Shown here: positions 31,386 through 40,842 of the stretch, piece by piece
How the letters are laid out: the number at the start of each line of letters is the position of its first letter
Numbering within the stretch: position 1 is the first letter of the stretch
Assembly: GCA_900770015.1 (NCBI GenBank)
Contig: CAAGIU010000196.1
Location: 1-47,933 of the forward strand
DNA: 47,933 nt
Source of the DNA: an uncultured Oscillospiraceae bacterium
GTDB taxonomy: Bacteria; Bacillota_A; Clostridia; Oscillospirales; Oscillospiraceae
Direction: 5' to 3'
Made by a program: the position numbers and the translations under genes
The notes under the pieces: model-generated
Database searches by the model: none
Told to the model about the DNA's origin: nothing
Seen by the model: only the letters and a program-made list of their open reading frames with translations

Positions 31386-32711
31386 ATGCGTAAAGGAATG
31401 ACACGTTGGTTCACACTGCTACTGGCTGTTCTGCTGGCTGCCAGTCTCGTTTCCGCAGGCGCGCTCGCTGAAGCGGTGCTTCCCGGAGAACCTGTATGGG
31501 GTGCAAACCCCGAGTACGACCTGTGGACGGTCGTAATGCGCAATGAAATGGGGACGACAATCCCTGTAACGGTCTGCGCGGACAAGGAACTGACCCGGTT
31601 TGAAGTTCTGTTTACCCTGGGTGACGATCACAAAATGACCGGTATGAAAGACGATAACGGCGTACAGGTCAATTATTCCAGGATTCCCGGGCTTGAGCCC
31701 ATTGCCTCCCCAATGATCGAGGATGCCCTGGCACAGAACATCTGGCTGCCCACATCGGAATGTCCTCTGGAGTACATCGATCCCGCAGCCCATGACAACG
31801 ATCCCCTGTTTGTCCGCGCCGGCGTCTGGGACAGCGATTTCGTCCGGAAAAACGAAAGCCTGAACGGCCTCCCTTGCCTGATCCACGATGAAAAAATTGA
31901 AGCATACAAGAGCAACCCCGTGGAAGAAGAAAAAAAAGGTTCGGTTGAACTGCTTCCCTACACCACGGGCGGAGCCGATGCTTTCGCCTATGTCTACCTC
32001 CCTGCCCAGTATGACGCTTCCCAGCAGTACAGCGTCCTGTACCTGCTCCATGGCGGCGGAGGAAATGCCGCGTCTTGGTTCACCTGCACCTATGATGACG
32101 TTGCGGGTTTCAAGGACGGGGATGACATCACCGGCGCACTGGGGACCGCAGTCAATATCCTGGATAACATCTTCGCAAACGGCGACGCAGCGCCCTGCAT
32201 CATCGTGACCCCCAACGGCGATACCAACGGAGCTGGTTTCTTTGGGTTTGGCCCCGTCCTTCGGGACCTGATCACCAAGGTGGATGAAACCTACTCCACG
32301 ATCGCGGATAGGGACCATCGGGCGCTGGCAGGCCTCTCCATGGGCTCTATTGCCACGTGGCACGGGGGCATTGCGGACAATCTGGAGAATGTGAGCTGGT
32401 TCGCAAACATGTCCGGCGGCCCAGCAGCCGGTCCTGAAGCGGAGACCTATATAAAGGAATCCATCATTCCCGCTCTTGAAAAAGCAGCCGCAGCAGGATA
32501 TCCCATTCATATGATGATGAACTTCAACGGCGTCTTTGATATGGCGCTTCCGCCCCACGTTGCCGCCCATAAGCTCCTTGTTGAGTTTTCTGAACAGAGC
32601 GACATTCTCGAAGTGGGTGAAAACTACGATTTCCTGGTTTCTGACGGAACCCATGCCTGGGACGCGTGGCAGCTTTACCTGTATGACTTCTTGACGATCA
32701 TTTTCAAATAA
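31386..32711 (+). CDS. secreted CE1-like esterase
   Basis: A 441-residue secreted enzyme with signal peptide TLLLAVLLAASLVSAGALA. The N-terminal 170 residues form an immunoglobulin-like or carbohydrate-binding part. The C-terminal esterase domain of the esterase D/CE1 type shows YSVLYLLHGGGGNAASW, IIVTPNGDTNG, the nucleophile elbow LAGLSMGSIATW (S318) and the catalytic histidine in SDGTHAWDAW. Relatives remove feruloyl or acetyl groups from xylan. AAAGGAG precedes the ATG at 31386. It stands 151 bp after the first hydrolase gene, so it is probably co-regulated. Confidence 0.85.
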   Translation: MRKGMTRWFTLLLAVLLAASLVSAGALAEAVLPGEPVWGANPEYDLWTVVMRNEMGTTIPVTVCADKELTRFEVLFTLGDDHKMTGMKDDNGVQVNYSRIPGLEPIASPMIEDALAQNIWLPTSECPLEYIDPAAHDNDPLFVRAGVWDSDFVRKNESLNGLPCLIHDEKIEAYKSNPVEEEKKGSVELLPYTTGGADAFAYVYLPAQYDASQQYSVLYLLHGGGGNAASWFTCTYDDVAGFKDGDDITGALGTAVNILDNIFANGDAAPCIIVTPNGDTNGAGFFGFGPVLRDLITKVDETYSTIADRDHRALAGLSMGSIATWHGGIADNLENVSWFANMSGGPAAGPEAETYIKESIIPALEKAAAAGYPIHMMMNFNGVFDMALPPHVAAHKLLVEFSEQSDILEVGENYDFLVSDGTHAWDAWQLYLYDFLTIIFK

Positions 32712-32731
32712 ACATACTCGTCCAAATCGGA

Positions 32732-32759
32732 CAGGAGGGGGTTGGCTAACCCCCTCCTG
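32732..32759 (+). terminator. strong hairpin after the CE1-like esterase gene
   Basis: CAGGAGGGGGTT and AACCCCCTCCTG form a perfect 12-bp stem with a GGCT loop, 20 bp after the stop codon. It has no T-run behind it (CTACGTC), so it is either a non-canonical terminator or a 3'-end-protecting hairpin. Confidence 0.6.
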
Positions 32760-32833
32760 CTACGTCACCGCTCATGAAGGCCCGCAAGCGGCAGTTCAGT
32801 TGCTGGCGCTTGACAACACGTTTCACAAAAATC

Positions 32834-32876
32834 ATCCCCGGCACACAGCAGATTTCCTGCCTGAAGTGCCGGGGAT
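32834..32876. terminator. bidirectional terminator between convergent genes
   Basis: ATCCCCGGCAC (32834-32844) and GTGCCGGGGAT (32866-32876), a perfect 11-bp stem. It is followed rightward by TGTTTTA and leftward by GATTTTTG. It ends the long leftward enzyme operon 20 bp after the GH39 stop codon and backs up the esterase hairpin. Confidence 0.8.
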
Positions 32877-32896
32877 TGTTTTAAGCAGAAACGGTA

Positions 32897-34501
32897 TTAT
32901 CTGATCTCGAAGAAGTATACGTCGTTGACGCCCAGTTCCGCTTCCAACGTAAGCACGCCGTTCTCATAGGCAAAGGGCCAGCTTTCATCGTTCACGGCGC
33001 TTTGCCGCTTCAGCTGCTCCACTTCCTGACGGTTCAGATCCTGGGGTCTGCCCATATTCTCCCACAGCTTTAGGGGATTGCCGTGCTCCTCGTCCACCCG
33101 ACGCAGCAGTACTTGCCTGGGTGCTTCAGGCAGCTCGATTTTTACCACGGCCTTTTCCTTGGGCAGATCCAGGTTCTTCATCTTCTGCCGGAACAAAAGC
33201 ACCTGGTTGTTTTTCCCCTGTCGGAAAGCGGCAATGCCGATTTCGCCCCAGGTGGCCTTTTCATCCAGCACCAGGCGCTCGTCTCCGGCGTCGGCCAGCA
33301 TCTTCATGGCGTGGTACACGGGCTTGGGGATGCCGCTCTGGCTCAGCATGCCAAAGCCGCCGTGGAATTCCTCGGGGAAGGGATGGAACTCCTCAAACAC
33401 GTCGGAGAAGCACCAGATCGAGGAGCCGTCCATGCTGTCCATCACGTCCAGCGAGGCTTTTACGTCATACGCGGCCACTTTGCGGGTGTCGTTGGTATAG
33501 GAGCCAAAGCCGGCGTTTTCATTCCATTCAGTATAGTACAGTGGCATATCGCCCGCCTGCTGACGCACAATGGCGGAATTGCGGAAGAAGCCATCGTTTG
33601 GAATGTCTCGCTCCTCTGATTGATCGCCCATGAGGGCGCGCAGGCCCTCCAGCATGGAATGCCCTTGAGCGTTTTTCAGCTTGGGACCCATGGAATTGAG
33701 GAAAGCCTGGACATCAAAGCCCGCGGAGCCTTCCGCGTCTGCCATCGGATCGCCCTGATCCTCCACACCGCCCAGGGGATCGCCGGAATACTGATGGGTG
33801 GTGACGAAATCCACGGGCACATCATTTTCCTTACAGAATTTGAGGAAGGATTTCACCCACTTGCTGCCGCTGGTGGCAGGGCCGCCCACGGGGATCTGAC
33901 CGTCCACCGCTTTGATGGCCCGGGCTGTGACTTCATACATGCGGAAATATTCATCCCGGCTTCCGTTGAAGAAAGCTCCCTGCAGGTCGGGCTCGTTCCA
34001 CACTTCAAAGTACCAGGTGCGCACTTCCTCTTCGCCATAGCGGTGGATCAGGAAACGAATAAAGGCCTGGATATAATCCGCCCATGCCTGTTCATTTTCC
34101 GGCGGAACGATCAGAGGCTTATAATAGAAGCCGCCCTCTTTTTCGCGGTTTGCATCCTGGCTCATCAGATGCTTGGGCATAAAGGAAAGCTCCACAAAGG
34201 GCTTCATGCCGGCATCCAGCACGTTATCATAGGCAACGCCGCAGGCATGGAAATTGTATTCCTTGAAGTTCTTGGCGTCCTCCATGTCAAACAAGTCGCT
34301 CAGGCTGTTGCAGGTGCGCATATCATCGTTGAAGATGCCATGGAAGCGCACCCGCTGAATGCCCAGGGTATCGTGGATAAATTTGAGCTGCCGGGTGTAA
34401 TCAGTGCGCAGCGCCAGCAGCGCGTGTCCACTTCCCACACAAAACTGCCAATGCTTTTTATGGGGAACGGTCGGGGTATCTTTGCGAATCAAGAATTCCA
34501 T
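32897..34501 (-). CDS. GH39-family glycosidase (beta-xylosidase-like)
   Basis: A 534-residue enzyme with the GH39 (beta/alpha)8 barrel. The acid/base is E170 in WYFEVWNEPDLQ, and the nucleophile is E325 in LYYTEWNENAG. Other clan GH-A features are VRFHGIFNDDM, VELSFMP and THQYSGD. The last 100 residues form a beta domain. No signal peptide, so it should act on imported oligosaccharides. The ATG at 34501 follows AGAGGTG; a GTG at 34507 is the alternative. Known GH39 members are beta-xylosidases or iduronidases; the surrounding GH43 and esterases favour xylosidase. It is the last gene of the operon. Confidence 0.9.
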   Translation of the reverse strand: MEFLIRKDTPTVPHKKHWQFCVGSGHALLALRTDYTRQLKFIHDTLGIQRVRFHGIFNDDMRTCNSLSDLFDMEDAKNFKEYNFHACGVAYDNVLDAGMKPFVELSFMPKHLMSQDANREKEGGFYYKPLIVPPENEQAWADYIQAFIRFLIHRYGEEEVRTWYFEVWNEPDLQGAFFNGSRDEYFRMYEVTARAIKAVDGQIPVGGPATSGSKWVKSFLKFCKENDVPVDFVTTHQYSGDPLGGVEDQGDPMADAEGSAGFDVQAFLNSMGPKLKNAQGHSMLEGLRALMGDQSEERDIPNDGFFRNSAIVRQQAGDMPLYYTEWNENAGFGSYTNDTRKVAAYDVKASLDVMDSMDGSSIWCFSDVFEEFHPFPEEFHGGFGMLSQSGIPKPVYHAMKMLADAGDERLVLDEKATWGEIGIAAFRQGKNNQVLLFRQKMKNLDLPKEKAVVKIELPEAPRQVLLRRVDEEHGNPLKLWENMGRPQDLNRQEVEQLKRQSAVNDESWPFAYENGVLTLEAELGVNDVYFFEIR

Positions 34502-34518
34502 ATTCACACCTCTTTCTT

Positions 34519-36336
34519 TTATATTCCTGTTTTTCCCAATAGCTGACGAATTTCCGCGCCTTTGGACAAATTGCCCTCCACCTTGAGCTGCCCCGTCAGA
34601 AACAGCCGGTCAAAGCTGATCGTTCCATTCGCCATGTTCAGCAGCTGATCAAAAGCGGCGGTTATATAGGCGTCCGCGCTGTCGCAGGCAGCAGGAAATA
34701 CCTCCAGTTCGCCGTTGGAGAAGGAAACGTGCAAAACGCCATCCGTTCTCCCTGTGATATGAAATTGTATCACCCGATGATAATTGGGGTCAATACGATC
34801 CTGATAACGGACCCGGTTTTCCCGGTCCAGCGCGATGAAGGCATCCCGCAATTGGGCGTAAGCGTCCTCAAAGGGAACCGCGTCTCCTGCCGCGTCATCC
34901 GCGATTCTGGCGTACATCCGGGTGTATTCCTCGGCGCTGCGCAGCCAGGAAAAATCCTTTTGCATACAGCGCTTCCGCAGCAGCGTAAAGGTTTTTTCAT
35001 CGGCAAAGTACGCCTTCAGCGCTTCCTGAATGGCCAGCAGCAAATCCTTGCTTTGGTAATCCGAAAAGGAAAAACCGTCGCCGATGCCGTCAAAGCGGCT
35101 GTAAGGCCGTACGGAATCCTTGAGGCCGCCCGTTTCATGCACGATGGGCACCGTGCCGCAGCACATCGCCATCATCTGGCTCAAGCCGCAGGGCTCAAAC
35201 CGGGAGGTCATCAGATAGAAATCCGCACCGGCGAAGATTTCGCTGGCCATCCGCTCCGTGTAATCCGATGAAAAGCCCAATTGCCCCGGATAGCGGGCCG
35301 CGCATTGACGAAAGTATTGGGTATACGTTTCATCGCCCTGGCCAAAGATGATCAGCTGTATCCCCATGTCCATAAGATCGGGCAGGATTTCTCTGATCAG
35401 GTCAATGCCCTTCTGTTCCACCAGCCGGGCCACCACGGCGAACAGAGGCCAGCGTGGCTCGGGCGTTAAGCCAAATTTTTCTTGAATGCTGGCTTTGCAC
35501 GTTTCTTTTCCGGACAGATCATCGGCGGAAAAATGCCGTGGCAAACGGGGATCGGAAGCGGGATCATAGTGCTCCATATCGATGCCGTTGAGGATGCCAT
35601 AGAGTTTATTGTCCACCAAATCCACCACGCCCTGCAAGCCGCAGCCGAATTCGGCGCGGTGCAGTTCCCTGGCGTAGGTGGGCGACACCGTAGAAACGGC
35701 GTCCGCCATCAGCATGGCCCCTTTCATCAGGTTCACATCCTGCCGGCCTTCGTACACGTAGCCCAGACCGCCATCGTACCAGCCCCAGGGCAGGCCAAAG
35801 GTGTCCGCCAGCTCATTGGCTCCGAACTGGCCCTGATAGGCGATGTTGTGGATGGTGTAAACCGTTTTGATGCCTTTCAAATCCTTGCGCCAGGCCTGGT
35901 CGTTTTTGATGTACAGGATGGCCAGCGCTGTTTCCCAATCGTTGCAGTGCAGGATCTGAGGCATGAAATCCAGTTGGAACAGGGTCTCGATCACCGCTCG
36001 GCAGAACCAGGCGAAACGCTTTTTATCGTCGTCATAGCCGTACAGCCGGGGCCGATGGAAGAACGCTTCGTTTTCCAAAAACCAAACGGTGACGCCGTTC
36101 AGCTCCGTCCAATACAGGCCGCAGGGATACGCGGCGCCGTTGAGCCAAACGGAAAGCTCCGTTTTTTTGTTCAGCTGATCCCCGAAACGCTCCCGAACGC
36201 ATTGATACAGCGGCGTGATCACGGCGATCTCATGCCCCAGTTTTTTCAGCTGCGGCGGCAGAGAAAAGGCCACATCCGCCAGCCCGCCGGATTTGGAAAA
36301 CGGAGCGCACTCGCTGGTGACAAACAGGATATTCAT
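34519..36336 (-). CDS. glgA: glycogen synthase (GT5) with C-terminal SCP2-like extension
   Basis: A 605-residue protein. Residues 1-475 are a complete ADP-glucose glycogen synthase: KSGGLADV (15-22, ADP-glucose binding), HCNDWETAL, YTIHNIAYQGQF, the ILNGIDMEHYDP hinge and the ligand motif RFEPCGLSQMMAM with GGLKDSV. The protein is about 120 residues longer than usual. The extension (about 485-605) ends GELEVFPAACDSADAYITAA, ISFDRLFLTGQLKVEGNLSK, the pattern of an SCP2-type lipid-binding domain. It adds glucose from ADP-glucose to glycogen in the cytoplasm. No glgC, glgB or glgP is in the window. The gene lies 16 bp after a glycosyltransferase gene within a hemicellulose operon. Confidence 0.9.
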   Translation of the reverse strand: MNILFVTSECAPFSKSGGLADVAFSLPPQLKKLGHEIAVITPLYQCVRERFGDQLNKKTELSVWLNGAAYPCGLYWTELNGVTVWFLENEAFFHRPRLYGYDDDKKRFAWFCRAVIETLFQLDFMPQILHCNDWETALAILYIKNDQAWRKDLKGIKTVYTIHNIAYQGQFGANELADTFGLPWGWYDGGLGYVYEGRQDVNLMKGAMLMADAVSTVSPTYARELHRAEFGCGLQGVVDLVDNKLYGILNGIDMEHYDPASDPRLPRHFSADDLSGKETCKASIQEKFGLTPEPRWPLFAVVARLVEQKGIDLIREILPDLMDMGIQLIIFGQGDETYTQYFRQCAARYPGQLGFSSDYTERMASEIFAGADFYLMTSRFEPCGLSQMMAMCCGTVPIVHETGGLKDSVRPYSRFDGIGDGFSFSDYQSKDLLLAIQEALKAYFADEKTFTLLRKRCMQKDFSWLRSAEEYTRMYARIADDAAGDAVPFEDAYAQLRDAFIALDRENRVRYQDRIDPNYHRVIQFHITGRTDGVLHVSFSNGELEVFPAACDSADAYITAAFDQLLNMANGTISFDRLFLTGQLKVEGNLSKGAEIRQLLGKTGI

Positions 36337-36352
36337 GCGCTTCTCCTTTGCT

Positions 36353-37531
36353 TTATTTGCGGCTTACATAGTCGATCACAGCCTGGGCCGCCCGCTCGCA
36401 GCCGCCTTCGCTGCGCATTTCCCGGGACATAGCCTGGGCGTTTTGCTTGTAAACCGGGTTCTGGATCAGCTCAGTCAGGGCGGTACGCAGCGTCTTTTCA
36501 GTCACCTCCTGCTTGAGCAGCACAGCGCCGGCTCCTCCCAACTCCTTGAGCCGATGGGCAGTCAGCACCTGCTCGTCCATCTGAGGAATGCACATGCAGG
36601 GCACGCCGAAATACAGCGCTTCCATTACACTGCCGATGCCGGCGTGGGTGATGAAATAATCGGTATGCGCAAGCACTTCCAATTGGGGGGTGAAAGGCAT
36701 TACGGTGACGTTTTCGGGAATTTCGCCCAAATCTTCCTTCTGGATGGTTTTGCCAATGGAGCAAAGCACGTTCACATCCAGATCCTTTACCACGGGGAAC
36801 AGCATCTGATAGAACTCCGGCCAGTTGTTGAACAGCGATCCCAGGGACGTGTACAGGAGAGGCTTGCCGTTGTCCGGCGCTTTCCAGCTGCCATCTCCGG
36901 CCCGCGGCGCAATCTGCGCTCCGGCAAAGAAGAAATCCTCGCCGAAATCCTGGCCGCCGGGCTGGAAGCTTTTTGTCAAGGTGCACAGGTTGAAATCTCC
37001 GGTGCCTTCAAAGATTTCCTGAGGCGTGAGCAGCCTTCCTCCATATTGAAGATGGAAGGCCTTGGCCATTTCCTCCGCTGCGGCCCGGGCGGGGCTGCCG
37101 GGATATTCCGGGAAGGTACGGAAAATGGAAAAGCTTTTGCCCGGTGCGTAGCTGGTAAACATCATCACCAGCGGCAGATTCAGCTTCCAGGCTGCCAACC
37201 GGCCCGCCAGAGCCAGGGCGTCGGAGATAATCACGTCGGGCCGGTCTGCTGTTAAGCCTTTCATGATATCATCGATGGCTTCTTTGGCCTGGCCCAAGAA
37301 TACCAGCGGGATCACCGCCAGGAAATCCTCCCGGCCCATGAAAGGGCCGGAATAACACTCGGTTACTTCGGGAAAAGGAACGTGTTTCGCCCCGGTCAAT
37401 TCCACCTGGGCCTTGAAGGAGGGCGGTGCGTAATAGGATACCTCCACGCCTTTTTTGACCAATTCCGCGATCATGGGAAGAGATGCCAGAATGTGTCCGC
37501 CCGCGCCAACGGGAATGTAAGCAGCTTTCAT
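36353..37531 (-). CDS. GT1-like glycosyltransferase (MGT/UGT type)
   Basis: A 392-residue GT-B glycosyltransferase. The N-terminal acceptor domain starts MKAAYIPVGAGGHILASLPM. The C-terminal donor domain has LLYTSLGSLFNNWPEFYQ, NVTVMPFTPQLEVLAHTD and the nucleotide-sugar signature THAGIGSVMEALYFGVPCM (about 295-313). It is of the macrolide/UDP-glycosyltransferase type, which decorates small molecules, lipids or antibiotics; a role in sugar use is not obvious. It is sandwiched in one transcript between GH43 (35 bp) and glycogen synthase (16 bp). Its substrate is unknown. It may make a lipid-linked or modified glycan, or detoxify a plant phenolic set free by the esterases; this is speculation. 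Confidence 0.85.
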   Translation of the reverse strand: MKAAYIPVGAGGHILASLPMIAELVKKGVEVSYYAPPSFKAQVELTGAKHVPFPEVTECYSGPFMGREDFLAVIPLVFLGQAKEAIDDIMKGLTADRPDVIISDALALAGRLAAWKLNLPLVMMFTSYAPGKSFSIFRTFPEYPGSPARAAAEEMAKAFHLQYGGRLLTPQEIFEGTGDFNLCTLTKSFQPGGQDFGEDFFFAGAQIAPRAGDGSWKAPDNGKPLLYTSLGSLFNNWPEFYQMLFPVVKDLDVNVLCSIGKTIQKEDLGEIPENVTVMPFTPQLEVLAHTDYFITHAGIGSVMEALYFGVPCMCIPQMDEQVLTAHRLKELGGAGAVLLKQEVTEKTLRTALTELIQNPVYKQNAQAMSREMRSEGGCERAAQAVIDYVSRK

Positions 37532-37566
37532 GTTATTTCCTCCGTTCTGACAATCATTGATAGAAT

Positions 37567-39396
37567 TTATCGCTTTGTTTCCACGGGTATCACGTTTCCT
37601 TCGGCAATGCCGGATTCATTGAAGCTGTCCACCCGCACCCATACGGGCTGCCCCTGCATCAGCGCGCCGATGCGCTGCTGGTCCCGGCCCAGCACCATAT
37701 AGCTGTGATACAGCTTATCCGGGGCATATCCCCACAGAATGTTATGGCCCACAGCGTCATCGGGAAGCCAGCAAACATCCATATCCAAATCACTGATGCG
37801 TGTCGCCTGCACCTGGGAAGCGGCTTGGGGAAGCGCGCCATGGCCCAGGCCAAACACCCGCAGGCCGGAAACGGCAACTTTTTGGCGGAAGGGCACTTCC
37901 TTTACCGTCAGGCGAAGATAGCGCACCTGCCAGCCCGCCTGCTCCACCAGAAAATCGTTGCCCAGGTTGGTTTCAACCTGGCGCTTATCGGCCAGGATGA
38001 CATAGTCCTTCCCATCCTTTGATCCTTCCAGCAGCCAGCGGGTAACGCGCTTTTCCGTATCGATATATCGGATTTCCTGGGCTTCCAGGTGATCCGCGCC
38101 TTCCGGGATCTTGGCGTCAATACCTTCGTCAGCAAAGTTGATCTGCACGGCACGCACATCCATCACCCGGCCCAGATCGACCTGCGCCCATTCATCATGA
38201 TCGCTTTCCGCCCGCCACCAGGTGCGGATGCTTTCATCGGTGATCTTTTCCGCGCCGGTACCGGAGGATACCGTCACCGGCTTGCCAAAGGAAAGCAGCA
38301 TATAATCCGGTCGATCAAAGGGCTTGGCATCCATGGCCATGGGCCAGTCGCCGTAGCGCTGATCGCAGTAGAGCTCGCCGTCCCCGTCAAAGCCCGCTTT
38401 CCACAGGCCCAGCCGCCGCTCCATATCGTTGTTGACTGAAATCGTCATGGACGCCGTGTGCCAGTAACGCCCCTGGGCGTCGGCAATGGTGGAGCCATGG
38501 CCCGCGCCGTTGGCAAAGCCGCCGGGTTTATAGGAGAAGGGATTATTTTTGGCAATTGTGAAGGGCCCCAAGGGATGATCGGCAACGAGCACGGCGTCGC
38601 CGTAAATGTTGTTCTGAGTGGCCGGAAAGGCGTATTGCAGGTAGTATTTTCCGTTGTTCTTGGTCATGAACGCGCCTTCGACATAGGGATCGTCCCCGGC
38701 AAAGCCCCGAGCCAGGGCACGCACCTTTTCCTCACTGGTCAACCCTTCCTTTTCCCGCATGTCCTTTGGCATCTGCATCAGCTTGTGATAGAGTTCTTCC
38801 GCGGCAGCTTCGATATCCATGCCTGCTTTGGGACTGATATGGTCGTCTCCGATCCGTTCATACCCCCTGCGCTTATTATCCATCCGGAACATGACCTTGC
38901 GTTCGGTAAGGGGCTTCATGGTCTTTGGGTCCAATTCCACGCCCCAGATGGGCGTGATGTTGGAGCAGCCCCAGTACAGATACAGCCGCCCGTCGTCATC
39001 CAGAAAAAGGTCGGGATCCCAGAAGGGAAAGGTGCCGGGGATTTCCTCAAAGGGCTCGTTGACCGGGTCCTTGGTGCGGTAGAAATTGCAGACTTCGTTT
39101 CGTCTGGAAGCACAGAAATACAGCCAATCGCCCACGGGCCTCACGTCCGGCGCGTAATCGAAAATGGGAATCGGCGCTTTCAGGGCATGGTATGTCCAGT
39201 CGCACAGATCGTCGCTTTCATAGAATCCCGCCGTCATGGAAGGAAACAGGTAATATTTCCCTTTGAAATAAGCCAGGGTTGGGTCTGCCGCTTCCCGATA
39301 AACCGTCATTTTTCCATCCCCAAGGAAGGGCAGATTGGCCTTTACGAAATTGTATTTATACGGCAGGTTCATGGGATTGCAGATATATTTTTTCAT
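37567..39396 (-). CDS. GH43-family glycosidase with discoidin-like C-terminal module
   Basis: A 609-residue enzyme. Residues about 25-365 are a five-bladed GH43 propeller: general base D38 in REAADPTLAYF, an aspartate in FPFWDPDLF (D127/D129), and acid E240 in DPYVEGAFM. Residues about 375-525 look like an F5/8 type C (CBM32) module (DESIRTWWRAESDHDEWAQV, DLGRVMDVRAVQINF, VRYLRLTV, VSGLRVFG). The last 75 residues form a fibronectin-like module. No signal peptide. The family includes beta-xylosidases and arabinofuranosidases. Its start overlaps the esterase stop as ATGA, so the two are translated together. Confidence 0.9.
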   Translation of the reverse strand: MKKYICNPMNLPYKYNFVKANLPFLGDGKMTVYREAADPTLAYFKGKYYLFPSMTAGFYESDDLCDWTYHALKAPIPIFDYAPDVRPVGDWLYFCASRRNEVCNFYRTKDPVNEPFEEIPGTFPFWDPDLFLDDDGRLYLYWGCSNITPIWGVELDPKTMKPLTERKVMFRMDNKRRGYERIGDDHISPKAGMDIEAAAEELYHKLMQMPKDMREKEGLTSEEKVRALARGFAGDDPYVEGAFMTKNNGKYYLQYAFPATQNNIYGDAVLVADHPLGPFTIAKNNPFSYKPGGFANGAGHGSTIADAQGRYWHTASMTISVNNDMERRLGLWKAGFDGDGELYCDQRYGDWPMAMDAKPFDRPDYMLLSFGKPVTVSSGTGAEKITDESIRTWWRAESDHDEWAQVDLGRVMDVRAVQINFADEGIDAKIPEGADHLEAQEIRYIDTEKRVTRWLLEGSKDGKDYVILADKRQVETNLGNDFLVEQAGWQVRYLRLTVKEVPFRQKVAVSGLRVFGLGHGALPQAASQVQATRISDLDMDVCWLPDDAVGHNILWGYAPDKLYHSYMVLGRDQQRIGALMQGQPVWVRVDSFNESGIAEGNVIPVETKR

Positions 39397-40742
39397 AGGG
39401 TTCTCTCCTTCTTTGCAGGCGTTGATGATTCAATGTCAAACACATGAATATCTGCGTCTGTTTGGCAGGCGTTCCATTTTTTCAATCCCGGACCGTTGGG
39501 GTCACCGGTTTTCATAAAGTTCGTCCAGTAATCCAGCATTTGTGCAGATAAGCGGTAATCACCCTCCGTAAAAGGCCGCCAGGAGCGACCCAATGTGCCG
39601 AACATATACCACAGTTCAGAGGAATGGAAAGCCCCCGCGCTGTCGCCGGGCAGCTGTCGGGTGAAATAATACCGATAAGGCGCTTCCCTGCCATTTTTCC
39701 TGAGGGTCTCGCAGAAGGCAGTGCAGCCGTCGTAAACCTTTCCTTTTTCACCGGCAGCCACCGCCTGGGGATCAGTCGCAATATCATTCAGCGTAGTGCC
39801 CACGATATAAGGAACGGTGTGAATACAGTCTTCCCGGATGGTATCAGCATAGCCCATTTTCAGCACATAATCATCGATGATAGGCGTATAGGGCAGCTCC
39901 ATTTTGGGAAAGCCCTTCATAATGATGGGACCAGCTGCGTCAAAGACCTGCCGGGTCGAAAGGCTTCTCATTTCATCCAAGCTGCGCACCTTTGCATTTT
40001 CGGAGAATTCCCAACCCTGCGCTTCTGCCTGCGCCAGGGTGTGATCGTAATTCAGGCCCAATCCGCTTTGCAGAATTGCCCCGGAGATCATGCCCCAGGT
40101 AAGGGGGGAAGAAATCAGCGTCTGCACGCTCATGCAGCCGGCGGACTGACCAAACACAGTGATCCTGTTTGGATCACCCCCAAAGGCTTCAATGTTTTCC
40201 CGTACCCATTGCAGGGCAGCAATTTGATCCAGGATGCCAAAATTGCCGGAAACGCGCCCGCTGCCTTCCCGCTCGCTCTCTTCAGACAGCCAGGGATGCG
40301 CCAAGAAACCGAAGGGTCCCAGGCGGTAATTGACCGTGACCAGAATCACGCCGCGTTGGCAATAGGCTTCGCCGTCAAATTCCTTTTCATGGCCAAAGCC
40401 GCCCATGAACGCGCCGCCGTGGATCCAGAAAGCCACCGGCAGCTTTTGCCCCTGCTTCGGGGCCCAAATGTTCAGATACAGGCTGTCCTCGGAAATATCG
40501 GTCTGATATTGCGGCTCATCATAAAATTCCTTTCCGTAGAAAGGATCTTCGTGTTCATCCTGCATGCTGCGGTTGGGAAAACAGCATGCGGAACGAATGC
40601 CTTCCCAGGGCTCCAGCGCCACCGGCGCGTGCCAGCGCAGAGGGCCTACGGGCGGCTTGGCGTAAGGAACGCCAAAGAAGACGCGGCAGCCATTCTTTTC
40701 CATGCCCTCCAGGATGCCCAGCTTTGTTTTTACCTGTGTCAT
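39393..40742 (-). CDS. type-B carboxylesterase
   Basis: A 449-residue alpha/beta hydrolase of the carboxylesterase B family. Parts seen are VFFGVPYAKPPVGPLRW, SEDSLYLNIWAP, oxyanion hole WIHGGAFMGGFG, TVNYRLGPFGFL, the nucleophile elbow VFGQSAGCMS (S200), and histidine in AGAFHSSELWYMFG. Cytoplasmic. It begins a second transcription unit after a terminator but in the same direction as the transporter genes. GGAGGG lies 8 bases before the ATG. It probably removes acetyl or feruloyl groups from imported oligosaccharides before GH43 and GH39 cut them. Confidence 0.9.
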   Translation of the reverse strand: MTQVKTKLGILEGMEKNGCRVFFGVPYAKPPVGPLRWHAPVALEPWEGIRSACCFPNRSMQDEHEDPFYGKEFYDEPQYQTDISEDSLYLNIWAPKQGQKLPVAFWIHGGAFMGGFGHEKEFDGEAYCQRGVILVTVNYRLGPFGFLAHPWLSEESEREGSGRVSGNFGILDQIAALQWVRENIEAFGGDPNRITVFGQSAGCMSVQTLISSPLTWGMISGAILQSGLGLNYDHTLAQAEAQGWEFSENAKVRSLDEMRSLSTRQVFDAAGPIIMKGFPKMELPYTPIIDDYVLKMGYADTIREDCIHTVPYIVGTTLNDIATDPQAVAAGEKGKVYDGCTAFCETLRKNGREAPYRYYFTRQLPGDSAGAFHSSELWYMFGTLGRSWRPFTEGDYRLSAQMLDYWTNFMKTGDPNGPGLKKWNACQTDADIHVFDIESSTPAKKERTL

Positions 40743-40766
40743 TCTATGATCCCTCCATCATGGATG

Positions 40767-40811
40767 AAAAAGGGAGACGGCGCGTTTTTTCCCTGCGCAA
40801 GGCCGTCTCCC
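40767..40811 (-). terminator. terminator between transporter and enzyme genes
   Basis: Reading leftward, GGGAGACGGC and GCCGTCTCCC form a perfect 10-bp stem (40802-40811 with 40772-40781) followed by TTTTT. It is placed 32 bp after the permease stop and 25 bp before the esterase start. It would lower enzyme expression relative to the transporter, or separate two units. Confidence 0.85.
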
Positions 40812-40842
40812 GGGAACGAATATGCGGATAAATGCGTCCGGA

